Below, one piece after another: positions 9,842 through 18,727 of a stretch of 64,000 bases of DNA (position 1 is its first letter; the number at the start of each line of letters is the position of its first letter). The notes beneath the pieces were generated by a model. It ran no database searches, was not told where the DNA came from, and was given only the letters and a program-made list of their open reading frames with translations. This stretch comes from Algoriphagus sp. AK58. Lineage in GTDB: Bacteria > Bacteroidota > Bacteroidia > Cytophagales > Cyclobacteriaceae. Both the position numbers and the translations under genes were made by a program. The stretch lies in NCBI RefSeq assembly GCF_014324365.1, contig NZ_QEIG01000008.1, positions 434,001 through 498,000 of the forward strand, in the 5' to 3' direction.

Positions 9842-12800
9842 CGCAGCAAGTACATTTTTCCATACCCCTTGGTAAAGCCCTTATCTCCAGCAGTGGGTCT
9901 ATGCTCCATAAATTGACCGTTTTTCCTCACCAAAACCCGGTAGATATAGACACCATTTGCCAGCTGATCTCCAAATTCATCTCTTCCATCCCAAGCATAT
10001 TCGGTCATATTGTTACCGATCCGTATTGGGCCTAATTCGCTCTGAAGAATTTCCCTGACTACTTTTCCGGTCACTGTCATGATCTGTATTTTGATTTCGT
10101 CCGGGACTTCCGAACCTGTCACCGTAAACACAAACCGGACTGAGGTACTGAATGGATTGGGATAGGGATAAAAATTGGTGATTTGGGACTCATTCACTAC
10201 TTCAAAAGTAATTTCATAGGGTTGCTGAGAGTCCTCGTTGGTAATTCTGAGCGTATAAATCCCATCTTCCAATGGCCCTGGGATAAAAGAAACCCGGAAA
10301 TTGGTTCCTTCACTCGCAGGTGTCCATGAAAGATTAGGATCAGAGAAATTGACTTTTTTGAATTGGCATCCTTCACAATTTCTCTTCAGGAATATTTCCA
10401 TACCTACCGTATCTTTTTTGTACAGCAAAGTCTGATCATTGACCAGCTGGGCGACGATCATCACATTGGGTGACACCAAATCTCCATCCATGATATAGAT
10501 CCCGTCGAAATTGACATCCAAAAGCGAAGTGGAATTATCCGCCTCTACGACAAAGGCTACTCCAAGGTCTATACGGTTGTTTCGATAGGTCTGCTCTTGA
10601 AGAATCTGGGGATTGGCATATACTTCAAGCTGTGTTTCTCCAGCTCTACCAATACTGTTGAAATCGAGTGAAAACTCCAGCGCTTCTCCAGCTTTTACCG
10701 GGGGTATTTTTTTGGAGAAATTCTCGGTTTTCTGCGTTGCGACATGGGTCCATTTAAAGTCTACCCGAATCGAATCAGAGAAGTCGTAAATAGAGGCATT
10801 TTTAAAAGAAAAATCTACACGACCCATTTGCCCTTCTCTTAATCTTTGTGGCTGAGCGGGATTTTTTTGAAGCAAAACTCCCTCAGGAACACCCTCAAAG
10901 TTCACTTGCCAACGGTTCAGTTGGGCCGGTGCCGTTGAGTTAGGGTCATCCATGCTATACCTCAGTCTTAAGTAAGGATAACTGGCTGGATTGACAAAAG
11001 AAAGATCCAGCTCTGTTTCAAGTCGATTGCCTGCCAGCAATTGTTCCTCTCCTTCGGGAGTCACTCCGATGATATCGAAATAGGTAAATTGTTCCTCATC
11101 GATCCAAGTTCTCGGATTTACCTGTTGGAAAAAGCGTTCCCAAGAGGATGCCGGGCCAATTTTGGGAGTTATGATGACCCCATTGGTGAAATACCCGTCC
11201 AAATCTGTCTCAAAACTTAAGGTTTGCTGACGGGAAGGGACTTGAAAATTAGGATTACCGACTATTTCTATGGCTTCCCCGGGTTTCATTCCTTTTCGGC
11301 CATAGAGGATATAGGGATCACCGGTCTGCAAGTTTCTCAGGGTAGCCTCATTAGCTCCAAACTCCCTGAGACTCTGATAAGCCCGCTCAGGCCATGCATC
11401 AAACGTCACATTGCCCACTGAAAAAATCACCACATAATCCCCCTCTTTTACTCCTCTGACATAATCCTGAAGAGTATTGTTTCCAGGTGTTGTAATCCAG
11501 GCATTTTGAATACTCTGTATCATCTGAGGCACACGGCCACATGCCCTCGAATCCAAAATATCAAATCCCGGTACCGGAATGGCGAGGTAGGGAAGCAGGG
11601 TTTTTTGATCTATTGCCACTAGTCCCAAAGAGCCATTTGGACAAAGTCGGCTATTGGCATTGTTGACGTTGTCTATGATTTGAGGGACTTGATTGAGATA
11701 AAACTGGGTATTTCGGAAGGTCAACGTATCCACTCCTGCACCCACCGTAAAAACTTCTATTCCGATTTGCTGCTTGAGATACTTCCATGTTTTGTCCAGC
11801 TCAAGGTTTTCCATCTGAGTCTGCTTCAGTTGTCCCTCCACACGCTGGGTCCATCCGTTGGTAGAATTTGGGATATAAGAGAAACTGGAAGTAACCCAAT
11901 TGTCTGATTCACCGGGAAGAGGATCTTGGTATTTGGATCTCCAGAAGTAGGTTGAGGAATCACTTCCCGCCAAGAGGTTAACCGACCACTCAGCCAACCC
12001 TGAGGTGGTGATTCGGGTTTCTTTTCTAAACGCCGAATTAAACCTTGAAGTGGTATCCATTTGAATGATCAAGGTTCGATTTTCCGCTACTTTCCCTGGC
12101 GCTTGTGCGAGCAATTTCAATTCTTTTTCCCTGACAATTCCAAAATCTGCCGGAAACAGGTTTATAGTTCCGCTTAGCGGGATAAATGCCGAAAAATTCA
12201 CCGAATTGTTGGCAAAAGTCATTTCTGAAACCACCCGGTCATCGTTGACAGAAAGTGTAAAGATATTTTCACCAGCGGCTTCCACCTGAAAATTAGGAAC
12301 GGAAAAGACCAAGGTATCCAATCTGAAGATAGATGGAATACGCACCGAGTCAAAACTGATTTGAGTTCCATCGGGCAGTTTACGATCAATTCTATAACGG
12401 ATCGAGTCTGTATTTGTAATTCCTAGATTACGAACAACAAAGGAAAGTTTAAGACTGTCTGAAATGGCTGTAAGAGGAGACCCGTCAAATGTTTCCAGTT
12501 TGATTTCCTCTGCCTTTACGCTGTAATCCGGTTTATTCGCCGGAAAAATTCTTGCTGCAGGATCACCAAGCATGATCATTTGCTCCATATGGGAATAATT
12601 GAGCGGGCTGATCCCGTAGGTATTTACAAAAAACTCTTCTGCTCTCCGCTTCACTTCTCCTACCGTTTGATAGATGGAAGTGCTGTCAGAAAAGGCAAAT
12701 TGATAAAAAGCCTCCGAATACCTTCTCAGGATCACATCCACCCCAATGGAAGAATTGGCCATTATATTGGAAGCGCCCTTCTCAGGTGTAATGATCCAAT

Positions 12801-14853
12801 CTTCTCCCTGAGTGTAAGTCGTTCCGTAAGCGCTACCGTAGTCACACCCATTAAAAAGCATGACAGGGTACTTTCCTCTATTGGCATATCCCAAGGTAGG
12901 GTCAGATGCAAATCCGATTTCGATATCGATAATGGTAGGGGAACCATGTCCAAAAAATGTCAAAAGTGATCTTCCTTCATTTAAATCCCCCGAGATATCG
13001 ATTACCTCTATCACCGAATTGGATCGTTTTCGGTAAGTGGTCACATTACCTCCCAAATATGGTCCTTGAGCGATGGACTTGAACCCGTTGAGAAAGTTGA
13101 AATACCGCTCAAGCTCAAACTCGGTAACCCCTCCACTCAAGTGTATCAACTCTTTCTGCCAGGGTTCTGAGGCCCCGACCAGGTCTTTTTCAATGGCTTT
13201 CTCCAAATAATCCGAAAGCTGTTGGGAGTTTTTTGCAGGAATCCTTCCCACAGCCATTGCAGGAATCAGTGGTTTTTGGGGATCCAACTCCAAAGCATAC
13301 ACGTTGTCTGAAAAAGGATACCCCCCGACTGGCACCAAATCCTGAAAAGGGAATGCCTGAGGTGCATTTCGGTAATAGACATTGACATTCCCAAGCCTGC
13401 CTTGAGAATAAATGGCCAAAGACCTTGCTGCCAAAAGCATGTGTGAAGGACGGTGAACAGGCCAATACGCTTTTAAAAATTCATAAAGAGCGACAGGTGA
13501 TTTTTCACCATACGCATATTGGTCATAAATCTCCTCCATTCGAATCGTAAGGGTATCAAATCCCCCGCCTTGTGGAGAGGCTCTATGCTCGGCATAACTC
13601 TTCAGCGGATTTTGGTGCTTATTGCTCGGCTTTTCCAATTCCCTATGACCCACAAGAATAAAATCTGCCGATTGTGAAAGGTAATTTCGAAACCTTACCG
13701 GATTCATTCTCTGCACCGGATTGACTGTTTTCTCCTGCTGAATCCAAATTTTACTAGGCTTGCCTGACACAGCCGCCTGAAAGCTCATCGTATTTCCGGC
13801 TTTCTCTATGGCCACTTTTTGGGGCGAAAAAATATCTTGGATATCATAAGCCACATAGGTTTCCTGGGTCAAATTGATCACAGCCCGCTGATTTCCTTCC
13901 GGAAAAATCATAGTACGGGAGCTAAAATCGCCCTGCTCAATAGGTTTTCTAAACCTGATTTTTGCATAGGCTATAGAAATATTATCTGTGGATTGAGAAC
14001 CTTGCGGATTGACTCGGACCACCAATGACCCATTGGGATTGAAATCCGTCATTTGAAGCGGGAGGCTAAGCTGAGGATATTCAAATCCATTAAACGTCGA
14101 CGTAGTCAATACTCTTTGAGAAGTGCCAAGAGGTCCCACGCTGATCACGGCTGCATGAGAATTTTCAGATCGACCCACCAAGCCAATCTCCAAGGTGGCA
14201 GAACCCGAATTTATCAGTGCTCCTAGATTCGAGAATGGGATATCCCTTGGTGCTCCTTTGGTGATGACGGTCCCCATCCATCCTTGCCCCAGATCATAAG
14301 TAGATTTTCTGAATCCCAGCGTATAAGCCACCCCGAGTGAGTATTGGTCGGCAAACACTTGAAGTGATTCTGTTTCATAACCCGACGCTGAGGGAACCGT
14401 AATATTCGGAATCCCTCTTACTTGCATTCGTTTACCCTGTACCCCCGGCGTAATGGTCAGGAAAAAAGCCGTTGTATCCGTGTAGGTGTTGAAATAGGGA
14501 TTGGGAATGGTCTCAAATCCCTGATAAAGCTTTTTATCCAGCTCTGCGTCATTTCTTCTTCCGTAAAAATCTATGTAATCTGTAGGATCAATTTTGCCGT
14601 CGTTTTCTCCTACCACATGAATAGCTACTTCTTTTCCCCTGTGAAAGACTCGGATAGTTCGGGGATCCAAATTTTGGATGTTGATTCCAGAAGAAGAAAG
14701 TACCTCTGGAGTGATTCGATATACTCCATCTCTCGCAGTAGGTATTTTATAATAGGTCAGCGAGTAGTCATACCAAATGGGATCCTGTGCCTGAATTTGA
14801 ATCCAAGAGGCAAAAATTAAACACAGACCTAATGCAAATTTCACCCAACTCAT
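9838..14853 (-). CDS. porU2: Type IX secretion C25-family sortase-like protein PorU2
   Basis: About 1,671 residues. The ATG at 14853 overlaps the porV2-like stop as ATGA and is preferred to the TTG at 14862. A Sec signal peptide (KFALGLCLIFASWIQIQA) leads the protein. The gingipain-type C25 peptidase domain carries the His in LTFFGHGSP (His636) and the Cys in MLFNGCDYGSAYG (Cys670), the spacing expected for a His/Cys dyad. Ig-like regions follow, and the C-terminus is a FlgD-like module (YPNPFSTSVRF ... DGRDEFGDQLANGVYIYRVL). PorU in Porphyromonas removes the type IX signal and attaches substrates to the surface. This long form, paired with a PorV-like porin, is a paralogue whose substrates are unknown. 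Confidence 0.88.
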   Translation of the reverse strand: MSWVKFALGLCLIFASWIQIQAQDPIWYDYSLTYYKIPTARDGVYRITPEVLSSSGINIQNLDPRTIRVFHRGKEVAIHVVGENDGKIDPTDYIDFYGRRNDAELDKKLYQGFETIPNPYFNTYTDTTAFFLTITPGVQGKRMQVRGIPNITVPSASGYETESLQVFADQYSLGVAYTLGFRKSTYDLGQGWMGTVITKGAPRDIPFSNLGALINSGSATLEIGLVGRSENSHAAVISVGPLGTSQRVLTTSTFNGFEYPQLSLPLQMTDFNPNGSLVVRVNPQGSQSTDNISIAYAKIRFRKPIEQGDFSSRTMIFPEGNQRAVINLTQETYVAYDIQDIFSPQKVAIEKAGNTMSFQAAVSGKPSKIWIQQEKTVNPVQRMNPVRFRNYLSQSADFILVGHRELEKPSNKHQNPLKSYAEHRASPQGGGFDTLTIRMEEIYDQYAYGEKSPVALYEFLKAYWPVHRPSHMLLAARSLAIYSQGRLGNVNVYYRNAPQAFPFQDLVPVGGYPFSDNVYALELDPQKPLIPAMAVGRIPAKNSQQLSDYLEKAIEKDLVGASEPWQKELIHLSGGVTEFELERYFNFLNGFKSIAQGPYLGGNVTTYRKRSNSVIEVIDISGDLNEGRSLLTFFGHGSPTIIDIEIGFASDPTLGYANRGKYPVMLFNGCDYGSAYGTTYTQGEDWIITPEKGASNIMANSSIGVDVILRRYSEAFYQFAFSDSTSIYQTVGEVKRRAEEFFVNTYGISPLNYSHMEQMIMLGDPAARIFPANKPDYSVKAEEIKLETFDGSPLTAISDSLKLSFVVRNLGITNTDSIRYRIDRKLPDGTQISFDSVRIPSIFRLDTLVFSVPNFQVEAAGENIFTLSVNDDRVVSEMTFANNSVNFSAFIPLSGTINLFPADFGIVREKELKLLAQAPGKVAENRTLIIQMDTTSRFNSAFRKETRITTSGLAEWSVNLLAGSDSSTYFWRSKYQDPLPGESDNWVTSSFSYIPNSTNGWTQRVEGQLKQTQMENLELDKTWKYLKQQIGIEVFTVGAGVDTLTFRNTQFYLNQVPQIIDNVNNANSRLCPNGSLGLVAIDQKTLLPYLAIPVPGFDILDSRACGRVPQMIQSIQNAWITTPGNNTLQDYVRGVKEGDYVVIFSVGNVTFDAWPERAYQSLREFGANEATLRNLQTGDPYILYGRKGMKPGEAIEIVGNPNFQVPSRQQTLSFETDLDGYFTNGVIITPKIGPASSWERFFQQVNPRTWIDEEQFTYFDIIGVTPEGEEQLLAGNRLETELDLSFVNPASYPYLRLRYSMDDPNSTAPAQLNRWQVNFEGVPEGVLLQKNPAQPQRLREGQMGRVDFSFKNASIYDFSDSIRVDFKWTHVATQKTENFSKKIPPVKAGEALEFSLDFNSIGRAGETQLEVYANPQILQEQTYRNNRIDLGVAFVVEADNSTSLLDVNFDGIYIMDGDLVSPNVMIVAQLVNDQTLLYKKDTVGMEIFLKRNCEGCQFKKVNFSDPNLSWTPASEGTNFRVSFIPGPLEDGIYTLRITNEDSQQPYEITFEVVNESQITNFYPYPNPFSTSVRFVFTVTGSEVPDEIKIQIMTVTGKVVREILQSELGPIRIGNNMTEYAWDGRDEFGDQLANGVYIYRVLVRKNGQFMEHRPTAGDKGFTKGYGKMYLLR

Positions 14854-15980
14854 TTTTCCCAACCTTTAAATTTCCGAAAACCAGAACCAAGCTTTTCCAA
14901 ACTCACCTTTACACTGAAAATATGTGAATAAGGGCTTTCGGATACATCCCCCAAATCTGAAAGAGCGTAGTCAATCTGAAACCGTTCACTGACAACCACA
15001 CCCAATCCAGCACTGGGTAAAAAATTTAGAGTTTCCTCTCCCTGAAAATCTTTGATGTACTGGAAATTACTCATTCCTGCCCTCAAAAATGCCATTTTCT
15101 TAAATCCTAACTCCAGACCAAACCTAGGATCAATACTCAAGACATCTGTGGAAATCAGGGAGTTTCTTGGCCCATCAAAGGTTGTCTCCAAATCCACTGA
15201 AGTAATCAGTGTAAATTGAGCACCAAATTTCCAATCATAGGCCAAGCTTCCAATAGCCCGTGGAAGGGTGATCTCGACCGTATTGACAGGTATTTCATTG
15301 TCGGTTTGGGAATAAATGTCTCTCACCAGATCGGCATCATGAGTCCATGCATTGTAGGTAGTAGTGATGTCCCTCAGCATTAAGCCTGCGGTCAAATTCC
15401 CGGTCCGATAGATTCCCCCGATATCAAGGCCAAACCCCCAAGCTTGGGCAAATTTTCCCACATTACGGTGGATTACCTTAGCATTGGCTCCCAGTTTGAT
15501 TTTATCCGAAATATCCCTCGCAAAACTCAGCAAAAGAGCATAATCAGCCGCATTGAAGAATTGTATGTTGTTATAATTCAACGCTCCATTGGCATCATAG
15601 AGAAAACGGGTATCCGGGATATCATCCACGCCAAAGCGGATCAAGGAGACAGCCACTTGGTTTTGATTGCCTACAGGAGTGGTAAATCCCAAGTAATCGT
15701 ATTGCGCAATCCCTGCAAAATACTCCGCATGCATTAAGGAAAATTCGTACTTATGCTGGACCGAGGTTAAAGCAGCTGGATTCCAATAGGAGGCAGTGAC
15801 ATCTCGGACAGAAGCCACCTGAGTCCCCCCCATTCCCAATGCTCTTGCTCCCACTCCAATGCTCAAAAATTCATTGGAATACTTAGGCGTCAAGTTCTGT
15901 GAAAAAACAGGTTGAACTGCCAAAGCAATCAGTACAGGGATAACTAAAAGGACTAAAAATCTCACATTCTTTAATTTCAC
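14850..15980 (-). CDS. porV2: PorV-family outer-membrane protein (PorV2-like)
   Basis: 376 residues from a GTG at 15980; another GTG at 15965 would shorten the signal peptide by five residues. A Sec signal peptide is followed by YSNEFLSIGVGARALGMGG and DVTASYWNPAALTS, the hallmark N-terminal region of PorV/PorQ/FadL-like beta-barrels. PorV acts as a shuttle that takes type IX substrates from the translocon to the PorU sortase. The ATGA overlap with the downstream sortase-like gene supports a dedicated pair. The PorV2 name is by family resemblance, not experiment. Confidence 0.87.
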   Translation of the reverse strand: MKLKNVRFLVLLVIPVLIALAVQPVFSQNLTPKYSNEFLSIGVGARALGMGGTQVASVRDVTASYWNPAALTSVQHKYEFSLMHAEYFAGIAQYDYLGFTTPVGNQNQVAVSLIRFGVDDIPDTRFLYDANGALNYNNIQFFNAADYALLLSFARDISDKIKLGANAKVIHRNVGKFAQAWGFGLDIGGIYRTGNLTAGLMLRDITTTYNAWTHDADLVRDIYSQTDNEIPVNTVEITLPRAIGSLAYDWKFGAQFTLITSVDLETTFDGPRNSLISTDVLSIDPRFGLELGFKKMAFLRAGMSNFQYIKDFQGEETLNFLPSAGLGVVVSERFQIDYALSDLGDVSESPYSHIFSVKVSLEKLGSGFRKFKGWEK

Positions 15981-16040
15981 CTTGACAAATTAATCCAAAA
16001 ATAAAAATACCCTAATCTTTGACAGTTTTTTAATATAACT

Positions 16041-16060
16041 ACATGTATCAAAATGTACAT
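16041..16060. promoter_or_regulatory. ATGT/ACAT inverted motif, possible regulator site
   Basis: ACATGTATCAAAATGTACAT contains ATGTA and TACAT half-sites separated by eight bases. It lies about 60 bases upstream of porV2. ATGT...ACAT half-sites are known for several PadR regulators, and a padR gene lies on the other side of the spacer. The link is speculative. Confidence 0.3.
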
Positions 16061-16295
16061 GATCGGACACTTTACTGTCCTGAAGATGAACATGGATTAG
16101 TCTTTAAATCGAATGGAGAAGAAATAGCCAATGGAAATTGAAAATTCTTCATTATTGAAAAATAGCCTTTTTCTGTCTAAAAATGAGGATTTTTCTTCCA
16201 CAAAACTCAAAGGTTGATTCTTTTTGGCAAGGAATCAGGTAATACAAGGTAGCTTGGAAAAGATTGGTATTACTTTTTCTTTTCAAGCTGTATGA

Positions 16296-16311
16296 GAATG
16301 AAAATTCATTC
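16296..16311. promoter_or_regulatory. GAATGAA-AA-TTCATTC palindrome upstream of padR
   Basis: A perfect 7-bp inverted repeat with a 2-base spacer, ending 26 bases before the padR start codon. Position and symmetry fit an autoregulatory operator of a dimeric winged-helix repressor. No binding data. Confidence 0.45.
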
Positions 16312-16337
16312 TTAATTCCACTTCAAAACAAGCCACC

Positions 16338-16667
16338 ATGAATGTCGCCAACACCCAGATACAAATGCGTAAAGGACTCCTGGAGTTTTGCGTGTTGCAT
16401 ATTATTTCCAGAGGCGAGGTGTACACTTCCGACCTGATCGAAGAGCTGACCCAAGCACAAATGATCGTGGTAGAAGGCACCCTGTATCCTCTGCTCAACC
16501 GTCTCAAATCAGCCGAATTGGTTTCTTATCGATGGGTCGAATCAGAAGCCGGGCCACCAAGAAAATACTATTCGATCACCGAGGAAGGAAAAAAATTTCT
16601 GGAGACCCTTTCTGAAACCTGGACAGCCTTGGTCAATTCCACACTTCAAATCACCTCAAAGAATTGA
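16338..16667 (+). CDS. PadR family transcriptional regulator
   Basis: 109 residues. The PadR winged helix fills most of the protein: QMRKGLLEFCVLHIISRGE, then YTSDLIEEL, VVEGTLYPLLNRLKSAELV and GPPRKYYSITEEGKKFL. It is the short (PadR-s2-like) form, with a short C-terminal helix for dimerisation. It is followed after 27 bases by a PspC-domain membrane protein. PadR-PspC pairs are common in Bacteroidota and suggest an envelope-stress circuit. A palindrome just upstream may be its own operator. Confidence 0.93.
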   Translation: MNVANTQIQMRKGLLEFCVLHIISRGEVYTSDLIEELTQAQMIVVEGTLYPLLNRLKSAELVSYRWVESEAGPPRKYYSITEEGKKFLETLSETWTALVNSTLQITSKN

Positions 16668-16694
16668 TCAGGAAAGACTAAAACACGAATAAAA

Positions 16695-18644
16695 ATGAAA
16701 AAGACGATAAGCATCAACATCAGTGGTATCCTCTTCCACATCGAAGAAGACGGCTACGACACCTTAAGAAAATACCTTGACTCAATCAACTCGCACTTCT
16801 CAGGGTATAAGGATAGCAAGGAAATCATCTCCGATATCGAAAATCGGATAGCGGAGATTTTCCTTTCCAACCTAAAAAACAACAAGCAGGTCATCACCGC
16901 TGAAAATGTGGATAAACTCATTGAAAAGATGGGAACCATCGCAGATTTCAGCAATGTGGAAGACGAAGTCGAGGAAAAAGAGGAAGAATCAGCAAAAGAT
17001 GATTTCTACAAGTATGTCACTCCCCCTCAAAATGAGCGCGGTGGCTACAAGAAACTCATGCGGATGGAAAACAAAAAAATTCTCGGAGGAGTCTGCGCCG
17101 GTATTGCTCATTACTTTTCCTTAGACCCGCTTTGGACCAGGCTGATTGCTATCCTCCTGCTTTTTAGTGGAAATATCAACCTAAGACCGGGGTTCTTAGA
17201 CATCACTCCTTTTGACAACTTCAGAATCAATTTCAGCTTTGGCTTCTTTGCTTTGGTTGCCTACATCGTACTATGGATTATTCTGCCTGTATCCTATGAG
17301 GTAGTGGAAGACAAAAACATCAAAAAACTGTTCAGAAACCCAGATGATAAAGTTTTGGGAGGAGTAGCGAGTGGCTTGTCAGCCTATTTTGGGGTAGAAG
17401 TCCTTTATGTGCGATTGGCTTTTGTGATTCTGACCTTTGCAGGAGGATCCGGTTTGTTGATATACTTGATCCTGTGGATTATTACCCCCGTGGCAAGCTC
17501 TATTACAGAACGTATCAAGATGAAAGGAGGAGAAATCACCTTGGACAGCATTGATTCGACCATCAAGGAAACAATCAATCCGATCCCTCCACAGCCTGAG
17601 TCTACAGCCAAGAAGATTCTGATGACTCCATTTCGGATTTTGGGAAAAATCATTGATGCCATTGGTTCTGCCTTAGGGCCACTTGGGAGGTTTATCGCTC
17701 ACGTGATCCGGGTCATTTTCGGCTTGATAATTTTCTTTATTGGTTTAGGCCTGACCATTACACCTCTGATAGCATTGGCAGTATACTTCGGAGTCACAGA
17801 TACTGACTACAGGACTTTCATAGACAATTTCCCAATCGAACTGTTTACTGACCTGGTGCCGGTTTGGTTGGTGGTCGCATCATTGGGATTGGTATTTATC
17901 CCAGGGATTGTAATCCTGCTGCTAGGGTTGAGTGTATTGGCCCAAAAGAATTTGATTGGCAGCAGATTTGGCTTGGTTGCTTTGGCACTTTGGCTTTTGT
18001 GCATCGGTATCGCAGGGTTCCAGATTCCCAAAATCGTAGCCCAGTTTAAAGAAGAAAACAAGGTAGAAACCAAAACAGTACTACCTGTGACTACTGGCAC
18101 CTTGATCCTAAAAGCAAATGATTTGGAAGATGAGGAACTATTCAATAAGGCCAACCTTCAACTGATTGGTAGCGCAGACTCTGTAGTTTCCTTGACCCAA
18201 GAGATTTCAGCAAGGGGAAAAACCAAGCAAGAAGCGTTGGAAAATGCCCAAAAGCTGGCATATTCCTACAGCGTAATGGACTCCATTGTGACATTTGAGG
18301 AAGGCTATGATCTGAGAAACTTAGAATCATTCAGAGATCAACGGATCAACCTAACCCTTGATATCCCTTATGACAGACCTTTTATTATGGAAAGGTCTCT
18401 TCTAGAAATATTGAGAAATACCATTTACAACAACGGGTACCGTTCTTCGGATGTACGTCCAGAGGCAGTATGGGTATTCAATGAAGCTGGCTTGATATGC
18501 CTAACCTGTCCTGGCACCAAAGGAGACAGACGTTCTTGGGAGGATTGGGAAGAGGAAAAAACCGAGATAGATTCTCTTACCAAGGCTAAACTGGACAGTA
18601 CCAGCAGGGTCAAATTCAAGGATTCTTATTTCATGAAGCAATAA
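16695..18644 (+). CDS. Membrane protein with two PspC domains
   Basis: 649 residues. Residues 1-110 are soluble and acidic. Two PspC modules follow: one near residue 125 (KKILGGVCAGIAHYFSLDPL) and one near 218 (DKVLGGVASGLSAYFGVEVL), each with following hydrophobic helices. Further transmembrane segments lie around residues 340-450, and a large C-terminal soluble domain follows. PspC senses envelope stress in enterobacteria. The double-PspC form with a C-terminal domain is typical of Bacteroidota and of undefined function. It probably forms an operon with padR and ends at a strong terminator. Confidence 0.88.
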   Translation: MKKTISINISGILFHIEEDGYDTLRKYLDSINSHFSGYKDSKEIISDIENRIAEIFLSNLKNNKQVITAENVDKLIEKMGTIADFSNVEDEVEEKEEESAKDDFYKYVTPPQNERGGYKKLMRMENKKILGGVCAGIAHYFSLDPLWTRLIAILLLFSGNINLRPGFLDITPFDNFRINFSFGFFALVAYIVLWIILPVSYEVVEDKNIKKLFRNPDDKVLGGVASGLSAYFGVEVLYVRLAFVILTFAGGSGLLIYLILWIITPVASSITERIKMKGGEITLDSIDSTIKETINPIPPQPESTAKKILMTPFRILGKIIDAIGSALGPLGRFIAHVIRVIFGLIIFFIGLGLTITPLIALAVYFGVTDTDYRTFIDNFPIELFTDLVPVWLVVASLGLVFIPGIVILLLGLSVLAQKNLIGSRFGLVALALWLLCIGIAGFQIPKIVAQFKEENKVETKTVLPVTTGTLILKANDLEDEELFNKANLQLIGSADSVVSLTQEISARGKTKQEALENAQKLAYSYSVMDSIVTFEEGYDLRNLESFRDQRINLTLDIPYDRPFIMERSLLEILRNTIYNNGYRSSDVRPEAVWVFNEAGLICLTCPGTKGDRRSWEDWEEEKTEIDSLTKAKLDSTSRVKFKDSYFMKQ

Positions 18645-18671
18645 AATAGGCTTCGTATGCATAAAAATTAA

Positions 18672-18700
18672 AGAGACGCCCCCGAGGTGTCTCTTTTTTT
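18672..18700 (+). terminator. Intrinsic terminator after the PspC gene
   Basis: Stem AGAGACGCC and GGTGTCTCT with a 5-base loop and one G-U pair, followed by a run of T. It ends 27 bases before the start of the MBL-fold gene. Confidence 0.88.
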
Positions 18701-18727
18701 GTAACTTATTTTTTAAACCCAAAACCC

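Larger units (their letters stand above)
15981..16337. other. Divergent intergenic region between porV2 and padR
   Basis: 357 bases, AT-rich, with no credible ORF. It must hold the promoters for the leftward porV2-porU2 pair and the rightward padR-pspC pair. Two inverted repeats are visible and listed separately. No RNA structure was recognised. Confidence 0.6.

Noticed and set aside
14854-14862. TTG at 14862 as the start of the PorU-like gene
   Set aside because: The ATG at 14853 gives an ATGA overlap with the upstream gene and a better signal peptide position.
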